A DNA stretch of 58,426 nucleotides from Solirubrobacteraceae bacterium (GTDB taxonomy: Bacteria; Actinomycetota; Thermoleophilia; Solirubrobacterales; Solirubrobacteraceae). The translations under genes were made by a program, and so were the position numbers. Shown here piece after piece: positions 24,336 to 32,262 of the stretch. Within the stretch, counting starts at the first letter, position 1. Each line of letters starts with the position of its first letter. The notes beneath the pieces were generated by a model that had not been told where the DNA came from, did not search any database, and saw nothing but the letters and a program-made list of their open reading frames with translations. The stretch is taken from the NCBI GenBank assembly GCA_017744415.1, contig JAGIBJ010000050.1, positions 1 to 58,426 on the forward strand. Direction: 5' to 3'.

Positions 24336-24539
24336 GGAGATGAGATCGAAACCGCCGTCGCCACGCTGCTCGCTCACGATCAGAACATCGACGCCACGGC
24401 CGCCATGCGCGGCGTGCACCGCAACACGATCCGCGCGCGCCGCAAGCGTTTCCACGAGCTCACCGGTCTGGACATCACCCACACCCCCGACCTCGTCAGC
24501 GCATGGTGGCTCCTGCTCTGGCGGCAAACCCAACCCTGA
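24336..24539 (+). pseudogene. remnant of a PucR-type regulator (C-terminal HTH only)
   Basis: The frame reads DEIETAVATLLAHDQNIDATAAMRGVHRNTIRARRKRFHELTGLDITHTPDLVSAWW in sense, matching the C-terminal helix-turn-helix of PucR-like regulators (HRNTIRARRKRFHELTGLDI). No suitable start codon precedes it, and the hundreds of residues that normally come first are missing. It is probably the decayed end of a regulator gene, perhaps replaced or deleted at its 5' side. Confidence 0.6.
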
Positions 24540-24632
24540 GCAGGCGCCGACGGCCGGGCGCCCGAGCTACGCTCGGCGTCATCGAGGCCTCGTCTCAAAG
24601 GGCCCCTCCGGTGGGCCGCCTACGCTGGAGCA

Positions 24633-25277
24633 GTGCTGAGCGTGCAGGTCGTCGATCATCCGCTGGTGGCCCACAAGCTCACGATGCTGCGCGACGAGCG
24701 CACGTCCTCCGCAAACTTCCGGGCCCTCGCCGATGAGCTCGTCACGCTGCTCGCCTACGAGGCGACGCGCGATCTCACCACCGAACCGGTCGACGCCACG
24801 ACGCCCGTCGGGCCGGTGACCGGCGCGCAGCTCGCGACGCCGAAGCCGCTGATCGTCCCGATCCTGCGCGCAGGGCTCGGCATGCTCGACGGCCTGCTCC
24901 GGGTGCTGCCGATGGCGGAGGTCGGGTTCTTGGGGCTCGTGCGCGACGAGACGACCCTCGCGCCGTCGACCTACGCGGAACGCCTGCCTGACGATCTCAC
25001 TGGCCGCCACTGCCTCGTCGCCGATCCGATGCTCGCAACCGGCGGCACGCTCGCCGCCGCGATCCGGTACTTGAACGATCGCAGCGCCGCACGGGTCACG
25101 GTCGTCTGCCTGCTCGCGGCGCCGGAGGGCATCGCCACGCTCGACGTCGCATTCGCCGGGCTCACGCTGCCGATCACGATCGTGACGGCGTCGATCGACG
25201 AGCGCCTCAACGAGCGCGGCTACATCGTGCCCGGCCTCGGCGACGCCGGCGACCGGATGTACGGGCTGGCCGACTAG
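24633..25277 (+). CDS. upp: uracil phosphoribosyltransferase
   Basis: The 214-aa enzyme matches Upp throughout: [42 protein letters not shown], the PRPP loop [16 protein letters not shown], and C-terminal [22 protein letters not shown]. It makes UMP from uracil and PRPP in pyrimidine salvage. Start is GTG 24633. Its stop codon lies inside the long hairpin that also carries the stop of the convergent MFS gene. Confidence 0.96.
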   Translation: MLSVQVVDHPLVAHKLTMLRDERTSSANFRALADELVTLLAYEATRDLTTEPVDATTPVGPVTGAQLATPKPLIVPILRAGLGMLDGLLRVLPMAEVGFLGLVRDETTLAPSTYAERLPDDLTGRHCLVADPMLATGGTLAAAIRYLNDRSAARVTVVCLLAAPEGIATLDVAFAGLTLPITIVTASIDERLNERGYIVPGLGDAGDRMYGLAD

Positions 25278-25318
25278 ATGGTGGTGCCACGGCGGCGCGC
25301 CGTGGCACCACGCATCTA
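25275..25318. terminator. bidirectional terminator containing both stop codons
   Basis: A 14-bp perfect stem (25281-25294 with 25298-25311, GCG loop) is extended at its base by TAGATG (25275-25280) pairing with CATCTA (25313-25318), with one bulged G. The upp stop TAG is 25275-25277 and the MFS stop is 25316-25318 (minus strand). Confidence 0.85.
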
Positions 25319-26800
25319 CGCGGGTTCGCCCGCGACAGCGGGTGACGGCGGAGTCTGCGGCGCCCCCGCCGGCGCGATCCGGCGCGGGAGGACGATCGTG
25401 GCGAGGACGAGCCCGATGCCGAAGAGCACGGCGGCGAACGTGAACGACGCCGTGTAGCCGTGCACGGCCGCATCGGCGGCGAGGCTCGCCGTTCGATCGT
25501 GCGTCGCCGCGTAGTCGCTGGCCGCGTGGGTGAAGATCGTCGAGAGGATGGCCGTACCGACGGCGCCGCCCACCTGCTGCGACGTGTTGACCATTGCCGA
25601 GGCGACGCCGGCGTCGTACCGATCCACGCCCAGCGTGGCGGTCGCGAACGACGGAGCGAACACGCACGGCATGCCGAAGCCGATCATCACGAGACCAGGG
25701 AGCAGCGTGCCCGCGTATGTCGAGTCGGGCTCCAGGCGGGAGAAGAACAGCAGCATCGACAGCAGCCCGAGCGTCATGCCGGTCATCACAAGCGGCTTGA
25801 CGCCGAAGCGCGGCAGGAGCCTCGTCTGGATCGTCGGCGCCATGACGAAGATGACGGCGGTCATCGGCAGGAAGCCGACACCGGTCTTCAGGGGCGAGTA
25901 GTCGAGGTTCTGCTGCATGAAGAACGTGAGGAACAGGAACACCGCGAACATCGCCGAGGCCGCGATCACGATCGAGAGGTAGGCGCCGCCGCGCGAGCGG
26001 TGCCAGACGATGTGGAGCGGGAGCAGCGGCGTCGCGAACCGGCGCTGCCAAGTGACGAATCCGACGAGGAGGAACACGCCGGCAACGAGCGAGGCGATCG
26101 TCGTCGTGGCCTCCCACGAGTTGCGCTCGGCCTCGGAGAAACCGAACACGATCAGAAACAGGCCGGAGCAGGCGAGCGCGGCCCCGAGCCAGTCGATCCG
26201 CGGCCGCTGCGGGTGCGCGTCGTTTGCGATGAGCCGCACCGCGAGCAGCGCGGCAGGGATCGCGATCACGAGGTTCACGTAGAAGCACCAGCGCCAATCG
26301 AGGGCATCGGTGAGTGCGCCACCGAGGATGAGACCCACGGACGCACCGGCCGTCGCAACGGCGGCGAAGATACCGAAGGCCTTCGGGCGATCCGGCGAGT
26401 CGGCGAACGTGATCGTCAGCAGGCCGAGCGCCGACGGCGCGAGCAGCGCGCCGAACACACCTTGGAGCGCGCGGGCGAGTACGAGCACCTCGAACGACGG
26501 CGCGAGGCCGCCGAGCACCGAGGCGACCGAGAAGCCGATCAGGCCGCCGACGAAGGTCCACTTGCGCCCGAAGAGATCGCCGAGTTTGCCGCCGACCAGC
26601 AGCAGACTGCCGAAGGCCAGTGCGTAGGCCGTGACGACCCACTGGCGGCTGTCGGTGGAGAAGCCGAGATCGTTCTGCGCCGACGGCAGGGCGATGTTCA
26701 CGATCGTGGCGTCGAGGACCACCATGAGTTGCGCCACGCCGAGCAAGCCGAGCACGGCCCACTTGTTGTGCTCGACGGGGTGCGGTTCCGAAGCAGGCAT
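25316..26800 (-). CDS. MFS multidrug exporter, 14-helix DHA2 (EmrB/QacA) type
   Basis: The 494-aa protein from ATG 26800 has the DHA2 pattern: VVLDATIVNIALPSAQNDLG (motif D1), LGDLFGRKWTFVGG (motif A), LQGVFGALLAPSALGLL (motif C-like) and about 14 helices. A longer reading starts at GTG 26833 and is possible. Such proteins expel drugs or antibiotics using the proton gradient. It converges with upp through the shared terminator and diverges from the alpha/beta hydrolase; the 210-bp gap holds several repeats, described separately. Confidence 0.9.
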   Translation of the reverse strand: MPASEPHPVEHNKWAVLGLLGVAQLMVVLDATIVNIALPSAQNDLGFSTDSRQWVVTAYALAFGSLLLVGGKLGDLFGRKWTFVGGLIGFSVASVLGGLAPSFEVLVLARALQGVFGALLAPSALGLLTITFADSPDRPKAFGIFAAVATAGASVGLILGGALTDALDWRWCFYVNLVIAIPAALLAVRLIANDAHPQRPRIDWLGAALACSGLFLIVFGFSEAERNSWEATTTIASLVAGVFLLVGFVTWQRRFATPLLPLHIVWHRSRGGAYLSIVIAASAMFAVFLFLTFFMQQNLDYSPLKTGVGFLPMTAVIFVMAPTIQTRLLPRFGVKPLVMTGMTLGLLSMLLFFSRLEPDSTYAGTLLPGLVMIGFGMPCVFAPSFATATLGVDRYDAGVASAMVNTSQQVGGAVGTAILSTIFTHAASDYAATHDRTASLAADAAVHGYTASFTFAAVLFGIGLVLATIVLPRRIAPAGAPQTPPSPAVAGEPA

Positions 26801-26885
26801 CGATCCGAGGCTAGTACCTTGGTCGTAAGCCACCGGAACGCCCGCGGAATGGGCAGTTCGGCGTCTGCGAGCCGAAATGAGGTTT

Positions 26886-26901
26886 CTTCAAACGCTTGAA
26901 G
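26886..26901. promoter_or_regulatory. palindrome in the MFS/hydrolase intergenic region
   Basis: CTTCAA-ACGC-TTGAAG, extendable to 9-bp arms with one mismatch. Confidence 0.6.
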
Positions 26902-26916
26902 GAACGGGTTTCCACT

Positions 26917-26930
26917 CGGGACTGGTCCCG
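26917..26930. promoter_or_regulatory. 14-bp palindrome
   Basis: CGGGAC-TG-GTCCCG, about 80 bp upstream of the hydrolase start. Confidence 0.45.
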
Positions 26931-26947
26931 GTCAGTGCCGGTCAATG
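26928..26947. repeat. 10-bp tandem repeat containing CGGTCA
   Basis: CCGGTCAGTG followed directly by CCGGTCAATG. The CGGTCA cores at 26929 and 26939 are one helical turn apart; the same arrangement recurs at 34838. Confidence 0.65.
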
Positions 26948-27011
26948 CGCTGGTAATCGGTCGTCCGCTGACGCTTTCCAATGCGGTGCCTTGTGACTAC
27001 CATCACGCTCC

Positions 27012-27878
27012 ATGTCTCTTTTCGCCGATAAGCCGCGCCCCGAGACCGTCTCCGTCGTCACCCTTGCGGACGGCACCGAACGCGTCGCCTGGCGCCAGGG
27101 CACCGGTCGCCCGATCCTGCTCATCCAGGGCATGAGCGGCAGCCATTACGAATGGGGCGACGACTTCGTCAACGCCCTCGAAGCCTCCGGCCGCCAGATC
27201 ATCGGGATCAACCATCGCGGCGTCTGCCAGGAGGAGGTGCCAGCCGGCGGTTACACCATCGCCGACCTCGCCGACGACCAGGCCCAGGGCCTCGACGCAC
27301 TCGGGATCACGGAGCCGATCGACGTGTTCGGCACCTCGATGGGCGGCATGGTCGCCCAGGAGCTCGTGCTCCGCCACCCCGGCAAGGTCCGCACGCTCAC
27401 GCTCGCCAGCACCTCCGCGGGCGGCGACGCAATGACGCCCCCGGCCGCCGAGGATCTGATCGGCCTGTACGAGGCACAGACCTCGGGCGACGAGGAGCGT
27501 GCCGCGCGCTACGGCTTCGAGCTCTACAACGCCCCGGCTTGGTGCGCCGAGCCCGGCAACTTCGAGATGTTCAAGGGCCTCAGCCGCCACTACCCGACGC
27601 CCTTCGAGACGCTGCTCACGCAGCTCGGCGCCGTCGACGGCTACACCACCGCAGAGCGCCTCCCGACGGTCACGGTCCCGACCGTGATCGTCCACGGCAC
27701 CATCGACCGGATCATGCCCTTCCCGAACGCCGCGCCGCTGCAGGCCGCGATCCCGGGTGCGGAACTCGACGTGTGGGAAGAGGGCGGCCACCTGCTGCAT
27801 CTCGAGAACGGCGCAAGGCTCGCCGAGGCGATCAACACGGTGAGCGCCCGCCGCGATGCCGCCGGCGCCTCCGCCTAG
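27012..27878 (+). CDS. alpha/beta hydrolase
   Basis: The 288-aa protein has a complete triad: nucleophile Ser109 in GTSMGG, Asp232 in HGTIDR and His260 in EEGGHLLH, with the oxyanion motif IQGMSGSHYEW near the start. It is closest in layout to small esterases/haloperoxidase-like hydrolases such as aclacinomycin methylesterase-type proteins; substrate unknown. Start is ATG 27012. Its stop lies 5 bp before the proposed CTG start of the di-haem gene, suggesting coupled expression. Confidence 0.88.
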   Translation: MSLFADKPRPETVSVVTLADGTERVAWRQGTGRPILLIQGMSGSHYEWGDDFVNALEASGRQIIGINHRGVCQEEVPAGGYTIADLADDQAQGLDALGITEPIDVFGTSMGGMVAQELVLRHPGKVRTLTLASTSAGGDAMTPPAAEDLIGLYEAQTSGDEERAARYGFELYNAPAWCAEPGNFEMFKGLSRHYPTPFETLLTQLGAVDGYTTAERLPTVTVPTVIVHGTIDRIMPFPNAAPLQAAIPGAELDVWEEGGHLLHLENGARLAEAINTVSARRDAAGASA

Positions 27879-27883
27879 TCGGC

Positions 27884-29047
27884 CTGCGCTTCGATTTCTG
27901 GCTGATCGCCGCCGTCCTACTCGCGGGCGGCGGCGCCTACGCCGCGGCGGCCCAGTCCGCCGCCGACCGCGGCAAGCCCTATCGCTGGGTGCTGCCGGAG
28001 TCGTTCCCTGAGCCGCGCCAGCCGTCGACCAGCCGCATGTCGGCCGCGAAGGTCGAGCTCGGGCGGCGACTGTTCTACGACGAGCGACTCTCGGCCAACG
28101 GCACGCAGTCATGCGCGTCCTGCCATCAGCAGGCGCTCGCATTTACCGACGGGCGCATCACGGCGATCGGCTCGACCGGCAAGGTGCACCCGCGCAACAC
28201 GCCCTCGCTCGTGAACGCCGCCTACCTCTCCACGCTCACCTGGGCGAACCCGGCGATGACCACGCTCGAGGAGCAGATGCACGAGCCGCTCTTCAACGCC
28301 ACCCCCGTGGAGATGGGCGTCAACCCGCGCAACCGGGCCCGGGTGCTCGCACGTATCCGCGACGATCGGGGGTACGCGGTGCGATTCCGAGCCGCCTTCC
28401 CAGGGCGCAAAACGCCGGTGCAATGGACGGCGGTGATCGATGCGATCGCGGCGTTCGAGCGCACGATCATCTCCGCGGGCTCACGGTACGACCGCGCCAA
28501 GGCGGGGAGGGTGCGTCTGACGGCCAGCGAGTCGCGCGGCGAGGCGCTGTTCCTGGGCGAGCGAGCCGGGTGCGCGAAATGCCACGGCAGCTTCCTCTTC
28601 AACGACCAAGTGAAGTACACCGGCGCTGCGCCGCAGGAGCCTGCCTTTCACAACGACGCGCTCTATTCGATCGCTGGCACCGGCGCCTACCCAGCCCCGA
28701 ACCGTGGGCTGTACGAGCACACCGGAGACGCCGCCGACATGGGCCGCTTCCGCGCACCGTCGCTGCGCAACGTCGAGCTCACCGCGCCCTACATGCACGA
28801 CGGTTCCATCGAGACACTCGAAGCGGTGGTGGCGCACTATGCGCGGGGTGGGCGACGCATCGACCGGGGCCCGCTCGCCGGCGACGCTGCCGCCAGCCCG
28901 CTGAAGGATCCGCTCCTCACGCCGCGGGCACTCAGCGATCGTGACCAGCGCGATCTCGTGGCGTTCCTCAAGACGCTCACCGATCGTTCGGTGACGACCG
29001 AGCCCCGGTTCTCCGATCCGCGAAACCGCCGAGGCCCCGCCCGCTGA
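27884..29047 (+). CDS. exported di-haem cytochrome c peroxidase-like protein (MbnH/MauG type)
   Basis: The protein (about 387 aa) carries two c-haem sites: CASCH (Cys77, Cys80, His81) and CAKCH (Cys230, Cys233, His234), with the MauG/MbnH features ELGRRLFYDERLSANGTQSC, TPSLVNAAY and MHDGSIETLEAVVAHYARGG. A hydrophobic N-terminus (LRFDFWLIAAVLLAGGGAYA) must be present for export, as c-haems attach outside the membrane. No ATG, GTG or TTG opens this frame before it; CTG 27884 is the best candidate, otherwise start is unresolved. MauG/MbnH enzymes use high-valent iron to oxidise Trp or similar side chains in a partner. No MbnP partner is seen nearby. Confidence 0.82.
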   Translation: MRFDFWLIAAVLLAGGGAYAAAAQSAADRGKPYRWVLPESFPEPRQPSTSRMSAAKVELGRRLFYDERLSANGTQSCASCHQQALAFTDGRITAIGSTGKVHPRNTPSLVNAAYLSTLTWANPAMTTLEEQMHEPLFNATPVEMGVNPRNRARVLARIRDDRGYAVRFRAAFPGRKTPVQWTAVIDAIAAFERTIISAGSRYDRAKAGRVRLTASESRGEALFLGERAGCAKCHGSFLFNDQVKYTGAAPQEPAFHNDALYSIAGTGAYPAPNRGLYEHTGDAADMGRFRAPSLRNVELTAPYMHDGSIETLEAVVAHYARGGRRIDRGPLAGDAAASPLKDPLLTPRALSDRDQRDLVAFLKTLTDRSVTTEPRFSDPRNRRGPAR

Positions 29048-29101
29048 AGCAGCGACCAGCATCACAGGGGCTGTGGCGCGCGACGCCCTAGCCTGGCTGG
29101 A

Positions 29102-30340
29102 GTGACCACCTCCCCCGTGATCGCGGATGCCCACACCCCTGCTCCATCCGCCTCCACCAGCGACGACCGCCCCGTCGCGCCGCACGGCCTTGGCTGGGCG
29201 CTGTTCGCACTGGCGATCGGTGGCCTCGGGATCGGCACGGGCGAGTTCGTCCCGATGGGCCTGCTGCCCGAGGTGGCCGACGGCATCGATGCCTCGGTCA
29301 CCACCACCGGCCACGTGATCAGCGCCTACGCGCTCGGGGTGGTCGTCGGCGCGCCGATCTTCGCCGTGTTCGGCGCGCGCCGGCCGCGCCGGGCGTTGCT
29401 CGTGGCACTCATGGGCGTCTACGTGCTCGCCAACGTGCTCAGCGCTGCGGCGCCCTCCTACGGCACGCTCCTCGCCGCTCGCTTCGTGAGCGGCCTTCCG
29501 CACGGCGCGTTCTTCGGCGTCGCCTCGCTCGCCGCGGCCGCCCTCGTCCCCACCGAACGGCGCGCGTGGGCGATCTCCACCGTCATGCTCGGACTCAGCG
29601 TCGCCAACCTCGCCATGGTGCCCGTCGCCACCGCGCTCGGGCACGCCTTCGGCTGGCGGATGGTGTTCCTGCTCGTCGCGGCGATCGGCGTGATCACGAT
29701 CCTCTCGATCCTGCGGTTCGTCCCAGTGACGCCCGCCGTGACGACGGCGAGCATGCGCGGCGAGCTACGGGTGCTCAAGGACCCGAAGCTCCTGCTCACG
29801 CTCTCCGTCGGCGCGATCGGCTTCGGAGGCATGTTCGCCACATACGCTTACATCGCCCCCACGCTCACCGAGCGCACGGGCGTCAGCGAGGGGCTCGTGC
29901 CGCTCTACCTCCTCTTCTGGGGCGCGGGCATGGTGAGCGGCAACCTGATCGGCGGGCGTCTCATCGACCGTGCCCTCCTCCCCACGCTCGCCGGCGGCCT
30001 GGCCGGCTTCGCGATCGCGCTCGCACTGTTCTCCGTGGCGACCCTCAACCCGTACACCGCCGCGATCGGCGTCTTCGCGCTCGGCAACGTGCTGCTGCTC
30101 GGGCCGGCGCTGCAGACGCGCTTGATGGATGTCGCCGGCGAGGCGCAGACGATCGCGGCCACGATGAATCACGCGTCCTTCAACACCGCGAACGCGCTGG
30201 GTCCCTGGCTGGCCGGGCTCGCCTACACCGCGAGCGGTACCTGGGCGTCGCCGGCATGGGTCGGCGTGGGCCTGGCGATCGCCGGCCTGCTGCTGCTCGC
30301 TGCCTCGCTCCGCGTTCAAGGCCACGCCGGCGTGCGTTAG
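29102..30340 (+). CDS. MFS transporter, 12-helix DHA1 (AraJ/YdeA-like)
   Basis: This 412-aa protein begins at GTG 29102. It has the motif GTGEFVPMGLLPEVADGI in helix 1, the G-rich VVGAPIFAVFGARRPRRALL (motif A) and AARFVSGLPHGAFFGVASLAAA (motif B-like), typical of AraJ/NepI-like sugar or drug efflux pumps. Twelve helices with a central loop are evident. Substrate unknown. It follows the di-haem gene on the same strand with a 54-bp gap. Confidence 0.9.
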   Translation: MTTSPVIADAHTPAPSASTSDDRPVAPHGLGWALFALAIGGLGIGTGEFVPMGLLPEVADGIDASVTTTGHVISAYALGVVVGAPIFAVFGARRPRRALLVALMGVYVLANVLSAAAPSYGTLLAARFVSGLPHGAFFGVASLAAAALVPTERRAWAISTVMLGLSVANLAMVPVATALGHAFGWRMVFLLVAAIGVITILSILRFVPVTPAVTTASMRGELRVLKDPKLLLTLSVGAIGFGGMFATYAYIAPTLTERTGVSEGLVPLYLLFWGAGMVSGNLIGGRLIDRALLPTLAGGLAGFAIALALFSVATLNPYTAAIGVFALGNVLLLGPALQTRLMDVAGEAQTIAATMNHASFNTANALGPWLAGLAYTASGTWASPAWVGVGLAIAGLLLLAASLRVQGHAGVR

Positions 30341-30427
30341 CTCCGTGGCCAGCAGCGCCCGGACCTGCGGCTCCGGCCCGCCCGAACCCGTATTCCGCCA
30401 CCGGGGCGATCATCTAGGCTCGGATCC

Positions 30428-30652
30428 ATGGACCTCGATCAGCCGCTCGATCCCGACACCGCGAACGCGCCGCCGCTCTGTCCGGAGTGCGGCCAACCCG
30501 CATCTGTTGCGCTGGCAGGTCCGCCGCACAGCTTCGAGTGCCGCAACGAGGCCTGCCCCGAGTACGGCCGCGCCGCGTTCCTCGACTCCGACAACGGGGC
30601 GCACGTGGTCGACCACATCGACGATGCCCACCCCGCCGGGCCCACGCCGTAA
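30428..30652 (+). CDS. small zinc-ribbon-like protein
   Basis: The 74-aa protein has Cys18-X2-Cys21 (CPEC) and Cys38-X4-Cys43, consistent with a small zinc or iron site, with acidic flanks and a His-containing end (VVDHIDDAH). It lies 9 bp before rubredoxin and is probably co-transcribed, so a role in iron delivery or electron transfer is conceivable. No family is recognised. Confidence 0.6.
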   Translation: MDLDQPLDPDTANAPPLCPECGQPASVALAGPPHSFECRNEACPEYGRAAFLDSDNGAHVVDHIDDAHPAGPTP

Positions 30653-30661
30653 GGGCAGCCG

Positions 30662-30829
30662 ATGAGCGACGCACAGGTGTGGATCTGCGAGGCCTGCGGG
30701 TTCCTCTACGACGAGTCCGAAGGCGATCCTGACGGCGGTATCCCGCCCGGCACGCGCTTCGAAGACATCCCCGACAACTGGGTCTGCCCGGTGTGCGGGG
30801 CTCGCAAGATGGACTTCGCGCCGCTCTGA
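30662..30829 (+). CDS. rubredoxin
   Basis: This 55-aa gene is shorter than most automatic cut-offs but matches rubredoxin end to end: Cys9-X2-Cys12 ([20 protein letters not shown]), [20 protein letters not shown] with Cys42-X2-Cys45, and a short tail. The four Cys hold one iron that shuttles electrons at moderate potential, for example to alkane hydroxylases or oxygen-detoxifying enzymes. ATG 30662 is the start, with AAGGGC just upstream. It follows the zinc-ribbon gene directly. Confidence 0.93.
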   Translation: MSDAQVWICEACGFLYDESEGDPDGGIPPGTRFEDIPDNWVCPVCGARKMDFAPL

Positions 30830-30846
30830 GCTGCGCCCTCGCTGGA

Positions 30847-31203
30847 TCAGCGGCGCTCCCAGGCGTCTCGAGCGCGCTGGCCCATACGCTTCAGCTGACG
30901 CGCCGTCGTGGTGTTCTTCGCGATCGCCGCGGCGCGGTTGGCCTGCTGCTGCAGGTGTTCATCGGCCTCGGCCGACGGGAACGTCGTCACGACGGCACGC
31001 TCGTAGATGCGCTCCACCTCGGGCGCATCGAGGAAGCGCTGGCCGGCGGGCGTATCGATGGTCACCCCGTCGAACAGCCGCTCGCGCACGGCGTTCGAGA
31101 CGCGCCGCACGGTGCCGATCTGCACGCCGTCGGAGGCGATCACGGGCGTGCCACGCCGAAGCACCTCGAAGCCGATCGCATGGCCGTAGTCCTGGTCGCT
31201 CAC
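30847..31203 (-). CDS. PRC-barrel-like hypothetical protein
   Basis: This 118-aa protein from GTG 31203 (GGAGGAG upstream at good spacing) has an N-terminal small barrel pattern, GFEVLRRGTPVIASDGVQIGTVRRVSNAVRERLFDGVTIDTPAGQRFLDAPEVERI, followed by a long basic helix (ANRAAAIAKNTTTARQLKRMGQRARDAWERR). PRC-barrel modules occur in RNA-processing and photosynthetic proteins and as stand-alone small proteins; no role is known here. It is convergent with rubredoxin. Confidence 0.72.
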   Translation of the reverse strand: MSDQDYGHAIGFEVLRRGTPVIASDGVQIGTVRRVSNAVRERLFDGVTIDTPAGQRFLDAPEVERIYERAVVTTFPSAEADEHLQQQANRAAAIAKNTTTARQLKRMGQRARDAWERR

Positions 31204-31261
31204 CGCCGCTCCTCCATCGTCCAGTGCATCGTACCGGCGCGTGGGCGCGGCACGGCCCGGA

Positions 31262-31666
31262 TCAGTCGAGATCGAGGTCGGCGCCGCCGTCGCGCTCGCG
31301 ACTGCGGAACCGGTCCAGGTCGCGCCGATCGCGCTTCGTCGGCCGACCGGTGCGGGCGTCGCGCTTGAACACCGGCGCGGAGTTGAGGCTGTCGGGCTTC
31401 GGCGCCGGCGTGTGGTCGACGAAGCACTCGGCGGCCACCGGCGGACCAACCCGCTTCTCGATGATCTTGCGCACCTCGAGCTCGCGCACGCGGCTGCCGG
31501 CGCGCGCCTTCACGCGGTCACCGATCTTCACCGTCGAGGCCGGCTTGGCCGGGTGATCGTTGATCTCGACGTGTCCGCCGCGGGCTGCTTCGCTGGCCAG
31601 AGCGCGGGTCTTGTAGACGCGAACGGCCCACAGCCACCGGTCGATTCGGGTCGATTCGCCTGACAT
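31262..31666 (-). CDS. S4-domain RNA-binding protein (HslR/Hsp15-like)
   Basis: The protein (134 aa from ATG 31666) has a canonical S4 domain: TRIDRWLWAVRVYKTRALASEAARGGHVEINDHPAKPASTVKIGDRV, followed by a basic tail. HslR/RqcP-type S4 proteins bind stalled 50S-nascent-chain-tRNA complexes and help ribosome rescue, based on the family. It is divergent from HU across a 217-bp gap with no other gene. The tail has many Arg/Lys residues, consistent with rRNA binding. Confidence 0.88.
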   Translation of the reverse strand: MSGESTRIDRWLWAVRVYKTRALASEAARGGHVEINDHPAKPASTVKIGDRVKARAGSRVRELEVRKIIEKRVGPPVAAECFVDHTPAPKPDSLNSAPVFKRDARTGRPTKRDRRDLDRFRSRERDGGADLDLD

Positions 31667-31883
31667 CCGCGCCAATCGTACGCCTCGCAACGGGACGAAC
31701 CGTGACGGCACACACGAAACCGCCGCTGAGCAGGAGATTCCGGGGAGATGCAGAGCGCGAAACTCGGCCTCAAAGCGGCCTTCGAATCATCTCGACCACC
31801 CCATTTCGCCAGTAACCACGGGCGATCCGCCGCCGAGCCATGTAGCTTGGGGCACCCGTAGACCCCGAGGAGGTTCTCAACTC

Positions 31884-32162
31884 ATGGCACTCACCAAGCA
31901 GGAACTCATCGCCAAGGTTGCCGCTGACGCCGACGTCAGCCAGGCACAGGCCAAGTCCGTCGTCGATGCGACGTTCGAGGCCATCACCGCTGAGCTCAAG
32001 GGCGGCGGCGAGGTCGCAGTCAGCGGCTTCGGCAAGTTCGCTGTGAGCAAGCGCGCCGCCCGCGAGGGCCGCAACCCGGCCACCGGCGAGACGATCAAGA
32101 TCGCCGCCAGCAACGGCGCGAAGTTCTCGGCCGCTGCCGCGCTCAAGAAGGCGCTCAACTAG
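31884..32162 (+). CDS. hup: HU-family DNA-binding protein
   Basis: The 92-aa protein is a complete HU: MALTKQELIAKVAADADVSQAQAKSVVDA, GGGEVAVSGFGKFAVSKRAAREGRNPATGETIKI (DNA-bending arm with the conserved RNPATGE), and a C-terminal helix. It compacts and bends DNA. There is no long basic tail as in mycobacterial HupB, unlike S2 in this window. GGAGG with good spacing precedes the start. Two terminators follow. Confidence 0.95.
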   Translation: MALTKQELIAKVAADADVSQAQAKSVVDATFEAITAELKGGGEVAVSGFGKFAVSKRAAREGRNPATGETIKIAASNGAKFSAAAALKKALN

Positions 32163-32175
32163 CACCGACTGCGAG

Positions 32176-32214
32176 CCGCGCGCCGCACCTGGCCTTCGGG
32201 CCCGCGGCGCGCGG
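32176..32214 (+). terminator. terminator of the HU gene
   Basis: CCGCGCGCCGC (32176-32186) pairs with GCGGCGCGCGG (32204-32214). Inside, GGCC-TTCG-GGCC forms a UUCG-tetraloop helix. A short TGTTCC follows. Confidence 0.8.
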
Positions 32215-32224
32215 TGTTCCGCCC

Positions 32225-32256
32225 GCTCCGGTCGGCCGCCTGCCGGCGTCCGGAGC
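32225..32256 (-). terminator. terminator of the alpha/beta hydrolase
   Basis: GCTCCGG (32225-32231) pairs with CCGGAGC (32250-32256), just past the stop codon of the minus-strand hydrolase. Confidence 0.55.
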
Positions 32257-32262
32257 GTGCGG

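Noticed and set aside
31667..31883. tRNA-like TTCGAATC sequence in the S4-HU gap
   Set aside because: The flanking stems and the rest of a cloverleaf are absent.
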